64,000 nucleotides of DNA from an uncultured Flavobacteriaceae bacterium (GCA_938010765.1 CALLVX010000024.1:112198-176197); one strand, 5' to 3'. Shown: positions 26,937 to 36,565, counted from the first letter of the stretch. Numbers and translations are program-made. The notes: generated by a model not told the origin, from the sequence alone.

Positions 26937-28049
26937 CTATAGTATTTCCTTTAGGGCACCAATTAGCATGTTCACATGATTTTTGGTACAGCTCTCGCCC
27001 ATAATACCAATACGCCATATCTTACCGGCAAAATCGCCCAGGCCGCCGCCCACTTCTATATTGAAATCATTTAAAAGAATACTTCTTACTTTGGCTTCGT
27101 CATTAATACTTTTCGGCAAATAAACCGAGTTTAAATTGGGCAGCCTATTTTCCGCCTTTACCAAATAGGAAAAACCTAACGTTTCCAATTCATTTCTTAA
27201 ATATTGATGTATATTTTGATGTCTTTCCCATCTATTGCCCAAGCCTTCTTCCAAAACCAAACTCAAAGCACTATGCATCGCATAAACCGATGAAACCGGA
27301 GCCGTATGATGGTACGCCCTTTTTGCTCCCGACCAATAATTTTTGACCAGGTTCAAATCTAAAAACCAACTTTGTACTTTGCTTTTGCGATTTTCCAAAG
27401 CTGCAACCGCTCGCGGCGAAAAACTTACCGGCGAAAGTCCGGGAGGTGCACTAAGATTCTTTTGGGTACCACTGTACAAAGCATCTATTCCCCATTCATC
27501 AACTTTTAAGGGAACACCGCACCAAGAAGTAACCGCATCGACTACCAAAAGGGATCCGGCGTTATGTACCAGATCGCTAATTTCCTGCAATGGTTGTAAA
27601 GCCCCGGTTGAAGTCTCTGCATGCACGAGGGCGACCAATTTTGGATCGGGGCACTTTTCTATAACAGATTTTATCTGGTTCACATCCGTTACTTCCCCCC
27701 AAGGGGTATCAATACGATGAACCGTTGCTCCACAACGCTCTGCAATATCGACCATACGACCTCCGAAAACCCCATTCACACAGATAATGCATTCATCGCC
27801 AGGCTCTAAAAGATTAACAAGACAGGTTTCCATCCCAGCACTTCCAGGAGCGGACACCACGAAGGTTAGTTCGTTTTTGGTCAAAAAGGTTTGTTGCACC
27901 ATATCTTTTACCTCGTCCATCATTTGAACAAATTGTGGATCCAAGTGACCTATCAAAGGGGTAGACATTGCCTTCAAAACCCTCGGATGGGCATCTGAAG
28001 GGCCAGGTCCCATCAAAAATCTTTTCTGCGGATTAAACGTATAACTCAT
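26937..28049 (-). CDS. pucG: PucG-like aminotransferase (ureidoglycine-glyoxylate)
   Basis: 370 residues, class V aminotransferase of the alanine-glyoxylate type. The start (FNPQKRFLMGPGPSDAHPRVL) and PGSAGMETCLVNLLEPGD give the cofactor phosphate-binding region; the PLP lysine is in YSGTQKNLSAPPGLS. In a purine context the best fit is B. subtilis PucG, which transfers the amino group of ureidoglycine to glyoxylate, giving glycine. A serine- or alanine-glyoxylate aminotransferase cannot be excluded from sequence alone, but both also use up glyoxylate, the end product of this locus. It lies 97 bp downstream of xdhC. Confidence 0.8.
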   Translation of the reverse strand: MSYTFNPQKRFLMGPGPSDAHPRVLKAMSTPLIGHLDPQFVQMMDEVKDMVQQTFLTKNELTFVVSAPGSAGMETCLVNLLEPGDECIICVNGVFGGRMVDIAERCGATVHRIDTPWGEVTDVNQIKSVIEKCPDPKLVALVHAETSTGALQPLQEISDLVHNAGSLLVVDAVTSWCGVPLKVDEWGIDALYSGTQKNLSAPPGLSPVSFSPRAVAALENRKSKVQSWFLDLNLVKNYWSGAKRAYHHTAPVSSVYAMHSALSLVLEEGLGNRWERHQNIHQYLRNELETLGFSYLVKAENRLPNLNSVYLPKSINDEAKVRSILLNDFNIEVGGGLGDFAGKIWRIGIMGESCTKNHVNMLIGALKEIL

Positions 28050-28146
28050 ACTCTTATTTTGATTTTAATAGTTCTTATTTATTTTATTTGTATTTAACAC
28101 TTCAGTAAAACAGATTACACCCACTTCCTATGAATTTATGGTACTT

Positions 28147-28926
28147 TTAAAACTCTATGTCATAATGTACCTGTAAAAGCTGCGCGGCCACACCTACGGC
28201 TATCTCTTTGGGTGTATCGCCTCCAGTCTTCAAACCAATGGGGCATACCACATTTTTCATACCTTCGGGGATTGACATCTCTTTAATCAACATATTATGA
28301 AACCGTATGCATTTGGTCTTACTCCCAATCAACCCTACATATTTTGTTTTTTCACCAATGGCCATCGCTGTGATTTCAAAATCGATGGTGTGGTCATGGG
28401 TCAAAATTAAAACATAACAATTTTCACCCCATTGCACGGCATCTCTAAAAGTTTTAAAATCTTCCACATTTACCGCACAGGTTTGGATCTCAGAATCAAG
28501 TTCAATCGCCTTAAACCAATCTTTTCTTGAATCAATTAGCTTTATCTTGAAAGGGGTATCGCTCAAAATTTTGCATATCTCGACCCCGATATGTCCTGCT
28601 CCAAATAAAAAAAGTTCCGGTAATCCGTTCATAGGTTCTATTAGTATTTCCACCTTTCCCCCGCAGCATTGTTCAAATTTGGGTCCTAGCGTAAAAGTGG
28701 TTTCTGTAATACGATTTTTTTTTAGCGCTTTTAAAGCCTTGTCGATAACTTCAAATTCCATTTTACCCCCCCCTATCGTACCATGTATTTTATTCTGTTC
28801 GGCAACTACCATACGCGAACCAACGATACAAGGTGCCGACCCCAATACCTTTGTAACCGTTACAAGCGCTACCGGCTTATACTTTTTTTTGTATTCATTC
28901 AATATTTGAATCCAATCGAACGTCAT
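28147..28926 (-). CDS. xdhC: Xanthine dehydrogenase accessory protein XdhC
   Basis: 259 residues. An N-terminal XdhC/CoxI domain (residues 1-90; VTKVLGSAPCIVGSRMVV, GTIGGGKMEFEVI) is joined to a C-terminal Rossmann domain (LFLFGAGHIGVEICK, LILTHDHTIDFEI, YVGLIGSKTKCIRF). XdhC binds and sulfurates the molybdenum cofactor and delivers it to xanthine dehydrogenase. Both xanthine dehydrogenase subunits are upstream in the same row of genes. A 59-bp gap separates it from the upstream gene. Confidence 0.9.
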   Translation of the reverse strand: MTFDWIQILNEYKKKYKPVALVTVTKVLGSAPCIVGSRMVVAEQNKIHGTIGGGKMEFEVIDKALKALKKNRITETTFTLGPKFEQCCGGKVEILIEPMNGLPELFLFGAGHIGVEICKILSDTPFKIKLIDSRKDWFKAIELDSEIQTCAVNVEDFKTFRDAVQWGENCYVLILTHDHTIDFEITAMAIGEKTKYVGLIGSKTKCIRFHNMLIKEMSIPEGMKNVVCPIGLKTGGDTPKEIAVGVAAQLLQVHYDIEF

Positions 28927-28985
28927 TGTATAAATCCTTCTTTTTCATTTTCCTATTCATTAAAATTTAAACGAAACAGGCAATT

Positions 28986-29858
28986 CTAACTTCCTTTATA
29001 AGTGGTGTAACCATATGGGCTTAGCAACAATGGAATATGGTAATGGCCTTCATCAGAAACTAAAAATGTGATGGCCGCCTTCGGATAAAATGAGCTATAC
29101 CCTTGCCTAGTTTGGTAAGCTGCCGTATCAAAAACTATTTCGTATTCGCCCTTTTCCAAATTCCTTCCCGGTGGTAGCAAGTCGAAAACCCGGCCATCTA
29201 GATTCGTACTACCAACACTCATCAGTTTCTTCCCCTTGTTCGTAATGGCACTTAAAGAAACCATCATACCGGAAGCCGGAATACCCTTTACCGTATCTAA
29301 TGCATGAGTTGTGATTTGACTTTTTAACCACTTGTCAGCAGCCACCTCTTCAATCAATTTGGTAAGGCGTATTACCGTAATCTTATGTTGTTCGTTCATA
29401 GCGACCCCCATTTCTTCTTTTGCAGAATTTGATAGTCTTTTCTGAACTATCGCCAACATTTCTTCTGCTGATTTCCCGCTAGCGCTTACGATAAATATAT
29501 AGCCGAATTTCGCCTCATATTCACTGTTGGCCTTTGCTAAGTAACGCAAAGTTTCAAGAGGGGCATCTGTAATTTTGGCTTGTTCCTTGCCAGCCCAATC
29601 TTTGGTTAGTGCATACTTATCTTTAAGGCTATCAATATCACCTATTTTTGGATGCCCCTTAAATGCCTCCAAGTAATCTTCTGCATTACATTGGGAATAC
29701 CAGACTGATGCTGCTTTGGTTATTAGGTCTGCACTGGAAGTGTAAGGCCTGGTCATTGCCATTTTCGCGGTCCACGTGGCAGACACACAACACTTCGCCA
29801 GTTCTAAAGCAACATGCGCCTCTGCATTTTCGTTCAAATCCTCTAATGTTGTCATCAT
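28986..29858 (-). CDS. Fused OHCU decarboxylase - hydroxyisourate hydrolase
   Basis: 290 residues made of two enzymes. Residues 1-165 are OHCU decarboxylase (UraD): CCVSATWTAKMAM, then GHPKIGD with the catalytic His, and the later ELRYLAK-like helices. Residues 175-290 are the transthyretin-like hydroxyisourate hydrolase (UraH): SQITTHALDTVKGIPASGM, DFLLPPGR-like turn, and the C-terminal YTTYKGS (usual YRGS with Lys for Arg). The two act in succession on the product of urate oxidation: hydrolysis of hydroxyisourate, then decarboxylation to (S)-allantoin. The order UraD then UraH equals that of plant allantoin synthase. The gene starts 5 bp after puuD. Confidence 0.88.
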   Translation of the reverse strand: MMTTLEDLNENAEAHVALELAKCCVSATWTAKMAMTRPYTSSADLITKAASVWYSQCNAEDYLEAFKGHPKIGDIDSLKDKYALTKDWAGKEQAKITDAPLETLRYLAKANSEYEAKFGYIFIVSASGKSAEEMLAIVQKRLSNSAKEEMGVAMNEQHKITVIRLTKLIEEVAADKWLKSQITTHALDTVKGIPASGMMVSLSAITNKGKKLMSVGSTNLDGRVFDLLPPGRNLEKGEYEIVFDTAAYQTRQGYSSFYPKAAITFLVSDEGHYHIPLLLSPYGYTTYKGS

Positions 29859-29863
29859 ATCTA

Positions 29864-31267
29864 TTATTTTATTGCCCCTTGGTTCATCCAGCAGTTTATC
29901 ATATCTCGTTCCTCAAGCAGCATTCCTGTCTGGTTATTATTGAAGGGCATATTTTTACTTAACACCGCTCGCTGGTATATTTTATCCCTTAAGTTATATA
30001 TTTGTTCGGGAGTATCATACATAATCCCATTTGGAGCTGATTTCCAAACAGCATCCGTCGGTTTTTTTGAATGGCAGGCAGTACACCTATTTTTAATAAT
30101 GTCGGCCACTTCGATAAATGATATTTCTTTTGTACAGTTTTCAAATGTAGATGGTGCCGGGGCGGTGAAAAAGGTGACACCTAGCAAAACCATAATGGAA
30201 ACGGGCATTATCCACACGGATAATTTTCCTTTTTCCCTTAAATTAAGATAGTGTTTTATACCAGCGCTTCCAACGGTTATGGCGATAAGTACCGCCCACT
30301 CATATTCGTTCCCAAAAGTGCTTGGAAAATGGTTACTTATCATCACGAACAATACGGGTAGGGTAAAGTAGTTATTGGTATATGACCTCAACATAGCGGC
30401 CTCGCCATCTTTTGGGTTTGGCAATTCACCATTTTTAGCCGCGTTCACCATTCGTTTTTGGCCCGGAATGATTACGAAAAATACATTTGCAGCCATTAAG
30501 GTTCCTAAAAATGCCCCAAAGTGAATATAGGCCGCACGACCACTAAATACTTGACAATAGAACCATGCAAAGAAGAACACAAGTACCGTAATGGCTATAG
30601 TAAATACCAACTTACTTTTAGCAAATCGTTTACAAATCTGATCGTACAACACCCACCCTAAAACCAAAGAAAAAATACTGATCATAATTGCAGACATGGG
30701 CAGAATATCAAATACTACGGGATCGATAAGTATAGACCTTGCATTGAAATAATAAACAATTATCAAAAGACAAAACCCAGATAACCAAGTAAAGTATGCT
30801 TCGTATTTAAACCAATGCAAGTGTTTGGGTATTTTTTTGGGAGCCAGTTTGTACTTTTCCAAATAATAAAACCCGCCACCATGTACCGCCCATAAATTGC
30901 CTGCTAATTCATCCCGAACGTTTTCCGATCGGTTGAGGGCATTTTCAAGAAAAACAAAATAGAAAGAAGCTCCGATCCAGGCAATACCAAAAGTGATATG
31001 GATCCAACGTACCACCAAATTAAGCCATTCCATAAAATGACCTTCCCAAATACTTCCCTTTAAAAAAATATAAACAATACCCAAACCGCAAAGTACGGCG
31101 CACACTAAAAGCGCGTAAAACCAATTTTGGGCGATTTGTAGCGACGCTACCTTAGCCTCATTGCCCTGCAACTTAAACTGCTCGACAATTTCGCGTATTT
31201 TATAGGTCCCCAGAATTATGATGACAAAAATGAAAAGCCAAGAAAATAGTATCAATAGTGCCATCAT
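29864..31267 (-). CDS. puuD: Membrane urate oxidase PuuD with cytochrome c domain
   Basis: 467 residues. About eight membrane segments fill the first 370 residues, with conserved phrases WIHITFGIAWIGASFYFVFLENAL-like region, FYYLEKYKLAPKKIPKHLHWFKYEAYFTW and HFGAFLGTLMAANVFFVI. The C-terminal 75 residues are a c-type cytochrome with C395-T-A-C398-H399 and a likely axial Met near 440. This is the PuuD type of urate oxidase, which passes electrons to the respiratory chain instead of making hydrogen peroxide as soluble uricase does. The cytochrome domain must be exported to the periplasm for haem attachment. The start codon overlaps the allantoinase stop by 4 bp. Confidence 0.88.
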   Translation of the reverse strand: MMALLILFSWLFIFVIIILGTYKIREIVEQFKLQGNEAKVASLQIAQNWFYALLVCAVLCGLGIVYIFLKGSIWEGHFMEWLNLVVRWIHITFGIAWIGASFYFVFLENALNRSENVRDELAGNLWAVHGGGFYYLEKYKLAPKKIPKHLHWFKYEAYFTWLSGFCLLIIVYYFNARSILIDPVVFDILPMSAIMISIFSLVLGWVLYDQICKRFAKSKLVFTIAITVLVFFFAWFYCQVFSGRAAYIHFGAFLGTLMAANVFFVIIPGQKRMVNAAKNGELPNPKDGEAAMLRSYTNNYFTLPVLFVMISNHFPSTFGNEYEWAVLIAITVGSAGIKHYLNLREKGKLSVWIMPVSIMVLLGVTFFTAPAPSTFENCTKEISFIEVADIIKNRCTACHSKKPTDAVWKSAPNGIMYDTPEQIYNLRDKIYQRAVLSKNMPFNNNQTGMLLEERDMINCWMNQGAIK

Positions 31268-32643
31268 ATTACTTTTTTTAAGTAATCCTTTTCATTTTCG
31301 CCTATGCCATTACGCTCTAAAAGCTCGCCCCTATTTCTATCGACAATTCGCGACAATTCGACTACGTGAAAGCCATTCACGAACGTATCTGTTACCATAC
31401 CCTTGAGTTTATGTCCCAAATAGGGAGTTGCTTTGTGCTTATGACATATTACCTCTGGGGTAAGTACATTTTCGGCCGTATCGTCCCAAATAACAATATC
31501 GGCATCATAGCCCTTTTTCAGCAATCCTTTTCTAGACTCCAAACCTAAAAATTCTGCAGGTTTTTGAGTCAGCATCGGAATCAGTTTTTCTAAGGGTATA
31601 TCTCGCGATTTGAACTCTGTGTTCATTACGGAAAGTGTGAATTGTAATCCAGAAATACCTCCCCATGCCTTGAAGAAATCACCTGAATCCAATTGTTTTA
31701 TTTCAGGTGGAGCAGGTGAATGATCCGAGGCTATAAAGTCTATAATAGTCTCTTTTACGGCCTTCCATAGCGCTTCCCTATTTTCCTTTTCGCGAATTGG
31801 TGGGGCGCATTTAAGAATAGGAGATGCGTCGGGAATCTGTTCAGCATCAAAGAAAAGGTAGTGGGGACAAGTCTCTATGGTCAACTTGTTGGTTTTTGAT
31901 TTTCGGTATGCCAGCTTTTCTATTGCCTCCGAAGAGGATAAGTGAACAATATGAACTTTGATGTCGAACGTTGTTTGAATTTCAAGAGCTATATCAATAG
32001 CAGTGTTCTCCCATCGCTGCGGTCGCGAAGACAAATATTCTTGATAACTCTTCGGATTTTTGATTTTCGGTACCTCATCATCTTCCAATTCGCAATGCAA
32101 TAATAAGGGAACACTATACTTCTTGAGAATAGGCGCTACCATGCGAAGATGTTCTGCATCAATCTTAGGAAATTCGTCTATTCCTGAATGCGACAAAAAG
32201 CCCTTGATGCCGAATGCCCCGAACTTTATAAGAGGCTCTATTTCATTGACATTAAGGGGAACAATTCCGCCGTAAAATCCGCAGTTAACATGTAGTTTTC
32301 CTTTTGTGGCTTCCTTCTTTTTCTTGAAGGCATCAATAGTAGTAGTTACCGGACTCGCATTCAATGGCATTTCAATTAACGTAGTAATACCTCCAGTTGC
32401 TGCGGCCCTTGTAGCAGTGTCAAAACCTTCCCAATTGGTTCGTCCCGGTTCATTGATATGTACATGGGCATCAATAACCCCAGGCATAATTATAAAATCA
32501 CCGTAGGAGGTAAACGGAACATCATCGATATGTTTTTTTCCATCAAAAATACGATGTATTCTATGTCCCTTTATGTAAAGAGTCGCTTCTTGAAATTTAT
32601 TTTCAATAAAACAACGGTTGCTATGTAGAAGAAAAACTGCCAT
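31264..32643 (-). CDS. allB: Allantoinase
   Basis: 459 residues, cyclic amidohydrolase (dihydroorotase/allantoinase group). It opens the hydantoin ring of allantoin to allantoate. Metal ligands are visible in PGVIDAHVHINEPGRTNWEG (HxH), the lysine region GIKGFLSHSG (probable carbamylated Lys), LLLHCELEDDE, VHIVHLSSSEA and FIASDHSPAPPEIKQ. The NEPGRTNWEG phrase is typical of allantoinase rather than dihydroorotase. It sits 4 bp after the xanthine dehydrogenase large subunit and overlaps puuD by 4 bp. Confidence 0.9.
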   Translation of the reverse strand: MAVFLLHSNRCFIENKFQEATLYIKGHRIHRIFDGKKHIDDVPFTSYGDFIIMPGVIDAHVHINEPGRTNWEGFDTATRAAATGGITTLIEMPLNASPVTTTIDAFKKKKEATKGKLHVNCGFYGGIVPLNVNEIEPLIKFGAFGIKGFLSHSGIDEFPKIDAEHLRMVAPILKKYSVPLLLHCELEDDEVPKIKNPKSYQEYLSSRPQRWENTAIDIALEIQTTFDIKVHIVHLSSSEAIEKLAYRKSKTNKLTIETCPHYLFFDAEQIPDASPILKCAPPIREKENREALWKAVKETIIDFIASDHSPAPPEIKQLDSGDFFKAWGGISGLQFTLSVMNTEFKSRDIPLEKLIPMLTQKPAEFLGLESRKGLLKKGYDADIVIWDDTAENVLTPEVICHKHKATPYLGHKLKGMVTDTFVNGFHVVELSRIVDRNRGELLERNGIGENEKDYLKKVI

Positions 32644-32647
32644 TGTC

Positions 32648-34966
32648 TTACCGTTTATATAGCCCTAGCAAGACTTTTTCAGGAGTCATAGGTGCGTGAA
32701 ACTTCATTTCATAATCGGGGTTAAAGGCCTTTATTGCATTTTGAATAGCGAAATAGGCACCGATACCGTACATCAGTGGAGGCTCACCAACCGCTTTCGA
32801 TTTTAAAATCGCCATATCGTTACCTTCTGTCTCTAAGGGAAATACATCGACCACTTTTGGAACCGAATATATATCGGGTATTTTATAAGTAGAAAGGGCA
32901 TTGGATAGTAACCTTCCATTATCTGCATAGACGATTTCTTCTAATGTCATCCATCCGATACCTTGAATAAGTGCCCCTTCTACCTGACCCAAATCAATTC
33001 CCGGATTCATACTTTTTCCGTAATCATGCACTATTTTCACGCTTTCAAATTCATAGGTTCCGCGATGACAATCTAAGGTGGCGGTAACGATTGCCGTACC
33101 GTAAACATGATAAGCAAAAGGATGCCCCTTATCTTTACTTTTATCAAAATTTATTATTGGTGTGGCATAATGGGCATTTTCGGTCAAGGCGACCCGGAGT
33201 GCCATGGCCTTCAAAATCAGCTTCTCCCAAGTTATAGCTGTCTTCTCTCCCGCGATATAAACCCACTCGTTTTGCAGGGTCACCTTTTTTTTAGCCACGT
33301 TATATTCATTTGCAACTATAGCCCTAAGACGATCTAAAAGGTTTTCACAAGCCATTACAAGTGCCTTTCCATTAAGATCTGCAGTAGCACTCGCCGCTGA
33401 TGGAGAGGTATTGGCAACACGACTCGTATTCGTGGTTTCTATTTTAATCTTATTACCACTTACAGAAAACATATCGGCGGCAATCTGTAATAATTTGGTA
33501 TTGACACCCTGTCCCATTTCAACCGCTGCGGTACTGATTCCAATACTACCATCTTGATAAATATGCACCAAGGCACGGGCTTGATTCATTTGCGTATTGG
33601 TAAATGAAATTCCAAATGCAATAGGCATGAGCGCAATTCCCTTTTTTACAGAAACATTATTTTTATTAAATTCAGCTACATTTTTTCGCGCCTGTTCGAG
33701 CTGAAATTTTTCTGTAGCAACCCGCCATGATTTTTTTGCTTCGACCTTCGTAGCTACTTGCCCATAAGAGAATTCTTGGTTTTCTTCCAATAGGTTCAAC
33801 TCCTGAATCTTACTCGTTAGGACTCCTAATTCGGATGCAGCTTTTGCTATAGCAGATTCAATCACAAACATGCCTTGAGGCCCTCCAAACCCACGAAAGG
33901 CAGTATTTGGCGGAAGATTGGTCTTACAACTAAATACCGTAGATTTTACGTTCGGAACATAGTAGCTATTAGTTGCATGAAAAAGGGTACGCTCCGCAAT
34001 GGCTGGGGATAAATCTGCAGCAGCACCGGAATTCTGAAGGAATTCTACCTCATAAGCCAAAATCCTTAGGTCTTTGGACAATCCTATCTTATAGCTACTC
34101 TCATAGGGATGCCTTTTTCCAGTCATTCTTAAATCGTCATGACGATCTAAAATCAATTTCACAGATTGGCTTAAATGGTTTGCAGCCAATGCCGCCATTA
34201 CCGCCCATGGTGTGGCTTGATCTTCTTTGCCACCAAACCCACCGCCCAATCGAGTAACATCTACCTCTATTTTGTGCATTGGCAAGCCCAATACCCGTGC
34301 CGTAGTTCTTTGAACGGAAGTGGGGCCTTGAGTCGAAGAAACAATACGAATATTACCATTTTCCATCGGTTCGGCATAGGCCCCTTGTGCTTCGATATAG
34401 AGGTGTTCTTGCCCGTTAGAAAATGTTTCCCCATTAAAAATATGCGCACATTCGGCAAATGCGTTTTCTACATTTCCTAAATTAAAAGATCTTGGCGCAT
34501 TGATAAAACTTCCTTTTTCCTTGGCTTGTTTGGCCGTGGTTATTACCTGAAATTTTTCATATTCCGAACGTATTAATGCACGTGCCTTTTTAGCAATGGT
34601 CTTGGTTTCTGCAATTAGTAATGCAATTGGCTGGCCCCAAAAGTGTACCTCATCTTCAGCAAACAGGGGCTCATCTGGAAAAATACCACCAATTTGATTC
34701 TCTCCCGGGATATCTTCAGCGGTCAAAATACAGATCACCCCCTCTAGTTCAAGCGCTTTGGAATAATCGATGTTTTTAATTTGCCCATGAGCGCAGGTAG
34801 CATCAAAAACTACTGCGTGCAAGGTACCTTCACGTACATTTACGTCATCTACATATATAGATTCCCCTCTAAGATGTGTATATGAATCAATATTTCGCAC
34901 ACCATTTTGAAGAGATAGATCTGTCCTTTTGCTTTCAGGTGAATGTTGGGTTTTAACTATCGGCAT
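32648..34966 (-). CDS. xdhB: Xanthine dehydrogenase, molybdenum-binding subunit
   Basis: 772 residues. Oxidises hypoxanthine and xanthine to urate. The molybdopterin region RLGGGFGGKEDQATPWAVM, the substrate arginine in TAFRGFGGPQGMFV, and the catalytic glutamate in SKAVGEPPLMYGIG are present. These match bacterial XdhB (two-subunit enzyme) rather than aldehyde oxidases or CO dehydrogenase. It overlaps xdhA by 14 bp. Requires XdhC for its sulfurated cofactor. Confidence 0.92.
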   Translation of the reverse strand: MPIVKTQHSPESKRTDLSLQNGVRNIDSYTHLRGESIYVDDVNVREGTLHAVVFDATCAHGQIKNIDYSKALELEGVICILTAEDIPGENQIGGIFPDEPLFAEDEVHFWGQPIALLIAETKTIAKKARALIRSEYEKFQVITTAKQAKEKGSFINAPRSFNLGNVENAFAECAHIFNGETFSNGQEHLYIEAQGAYAEPMENGNIRIVSSTQGPTSVQRTTARVLGLPMHKIEVDVTRLGGGFGGKEDQATPWAVMAALAANHLSQSVKLILDRHDDLRMTGKRHPYESSYKIGLSKDLRILAYEVEFLQNSGAAADLSPAIAERTLFHATNSYYVPNVKSTVFSCKTNLPPNTAFRGFGGPQGMFVIESAIAKAASELGVLTSKIQELNLLEENQEFSYGQVATKVEAKKSWRVATEKFQLEQARKNVAEFNKNNVSVKKGIALMPIAFGISFTNTQMNQARALVHIYQDGSIGISTAAVEMGQGVNTKLLQIAADMFSVSGNKIKIETTNTSRVANTSPSAASATADLNGKALVMACENLLDRLRAIVANEYNVAKKKVTLQNEWVYIAGEKTAITWEKLILKAMALRVALTENAHYATPIINFDKSKDKGHPFAYHVYGTAIVTATLDCHRGTYEFESVKIVHDYGKSMNPGIDLGQVEGALIQGIGWMTLEEIVYADNGRLLSNALSTYKIPDIYSVPKVVDVFPLETEGNDMAILKSKAVGEPPLMYGIGAYFAIQNAIKAFNPDYEMKFHAPMTPEKVLLGLYKR

Positions 34967-36374
34967 TTTCTAAAAAATCTTGTAGTTTAAAAATATTAGG
35001 AAATAGTTCGGTAAAATGGGCAACAAAAAGCTGTCTTGCCAATAATCGTTTGTATTCTTTTGTACCGCGAACATCAGAAATAGGGGCAATTTCTTTTTGA
35101 AGTATTTCAGCAGCCAAGGAAATTGTTAGGATATCAAGAGTTTTGCCCCTTAGATATCGCGAAGTAGTCTGTAAATAGAATGGTATCGGGGCAACCCCGC
35201 CAATAGAAACATGCGCATTTACAATTTCATCTTTGTCATTTACCTCGACGCTAATGGCGGTATTTACGATTGCAATATCCAAGTAGGTACGCTTACAAAC
35301 CTTCTCGAAATTGAACCTAACATAAGGGGAAAGGGTTTCAAAACTGATTTCAGTCAACAATTCGCCCTCTTCTAAATTACATTTTTTGTACCCTTGGTAA
35401 AAATCTTTTAGCGCGATCTGTCTTTTGCTTTTCCCTTTTTCAAGAGTAAGGTTACTATGAAGCGCCAAAAAGAATATGGTCATATCACCGATTGGGGAAG
35501 CGTTTACCAAGTTCCCCCCGAGAGATGCCATATTGCGAATAGGCTCTGAAGAAACCAGGGCCAGATGTCGGCTTAGGTTTGGGAACATACTTTGCATGGC
35601 CGTATGTTCCCAAAACTCGGTCACCGTTGTGTTAGCCCCAATAACGACTTTAGTTTTTCGTATTTGGATGCCTTTTAACCTTTGTGCGGCAGCGACTAAA
35701 AAAATTTCGGTCTCTACTAAACTTTGTGGTCGTTGTACATACATATCAGTACCTCCGGATACCAAAAAGGCGTTTGTATTTCTTTTTGCCTTGCGATTTA
35801 TACCTTTAAGTTGGTCAGAAATACCAAGAAAGTATGCTGGTATAAATTCGCGCGCAACAAGCCACGGAATTTTGTTGTCTGTTTCGATTGCTTCCAATTG
35901 ACCAACTACCTCACTTGCAGCCCGTTCTATTGATTTATAGCCCGTACAACGACAAATATTTCCACTAATGGCCGCTAAAATATTCTGGTAGTTCTTTTCC
36001 TTTTCTGAAAATGCAAAGCCCGTAAGTGCCAACACAAAACCTGGGGTGCAAAATCCGCATTGTGTAGCGTAGTTAAACTTCATTGCCTCTTGTGCCACGT
36101 TCAATTCATTGTTCAGGTTTATTCCTTCAATAGTAACTATATGTTTGCCCTGAGCGTTTCCTAGAGGAGAAATACACGAAGTAATACTATGATATTCAAC
36201 CACTCCCCGAGAATTCAATGTGCCTACCAATGTTGTGCATGCACCACAATCGCCTTCTCGACAACCGATTTTTGTACCGGTTAATCGCTGCTCATATCGA
36301 ATAAAATCTAATAAGGTCATACCCGATTTTGATTGGGTCTTTATACGTTTATTGTTTAATATAAATTCAATCAT
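34953..36374 (-). CDS. xdhA: Xanthine dehydrogenase, iron-sulfur and FAD subunit
   Basis: 473 residues from the ATG at 36374 (an upstream in-frame GTG at 36407 would add a stretch without homology). Residues 1-165 hold two [2Fe-2S] clusters: CREGDCGACTTLVG and CGFCTPGFV with CRCTGYKSI. Residues 185-345 form the FAD domain (VSGGTDMYVQRP, GANTTVTEFWE, NMASLGGNLVNASPIGD), and the last hundred the CO-dehydrogenase flavoprotein C-terminal domain. It passes electrons from XdhB to NAD+. It heads an operon xdhA-xdhB-allB-puuD-uraDH, with operator site 3 at 59 bp upstream of the ATG. Confidence 0.92.
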   Translation of the reverse strand: MIEFILNNKRIKTQSKSGMTLLDFIRYEQRLTGTKIGCREGDCGACTTLVGTLNSRGVVEYHSITSCISPLGNAQGKHIVTIEGINLNNELNVAQEAMKFNYATQCGFCTPGFVLALTGFAFSEKEKNYQNILAAISGNICRCTGYKSIERAASEVVGQLEAIETDNKIPWLVAREFIPAYFLGISDQLKGINRKAKRNTNAFLVSGGTDMYVQRPQSLVETEIFLVAAAQRLKGIQIRKTKVVIGANTTVTEFWEHTAMQSMFPNLSRHLALVSSEPIRNMASLGGNLVNASPIGDMTIFFLALHSNLTLEKGKSKRQIALKDFYQGYKKCNLEEGELLTEISFETLSPYVRFNFEKVCKRTYLDIAIVNTAISVEVNDKDEIVNAHVSIGGVAPIPFYLQTTSRYLRGKTLDILTISLAAEILQKEIAPISDVRGTKEYKRLLARQLFVAHFTELFPNIFKLQDFLENADS

Positions 36375-36432
36375 GCTATTTGCTGTTGCTAACCAGCAAT
36401 ATGGCACTGGTTTAGATTACTAAAAAAAATAA

Positions 36433-36448
36433 GAACAAACGTTTGTGC
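36433..36448. promoter_or_regulatory. Proposed LacI-family operator, site 3
   Basis: GAACAAACGTTTGTGC, 15 of 16 positions equal to the consensus. It lies 59 bp before the xdhA start codon on the - strand. On that strand AACGTTTG inside the site resembles the -7 element with one mismatch, so binding could block the promoter; the -33 spacing (23 bases) is long, so promoter placement is tentative. Confidence 0.65.
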
Positions 36449-36565
36449 AATTTATTAAAAAAAATGCAAACTTCTACAATTCATCTACAAAGTTCTTCGT
36501 ATTCGTATGAAAAAATACGGCAAAACAATTGCCTGCTATCCGCTACAAAAAAAATACTAGCACGA

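Noticed and set aside
32648..36374. Aldehyde oxidase or CO dehydrogenase instead of xanthine dehydrogenase
   Set aside because: The substrate arginine stretch FRGFGGPQ, the XdhC partner and the pathway context support xanthine dehydrogenase.
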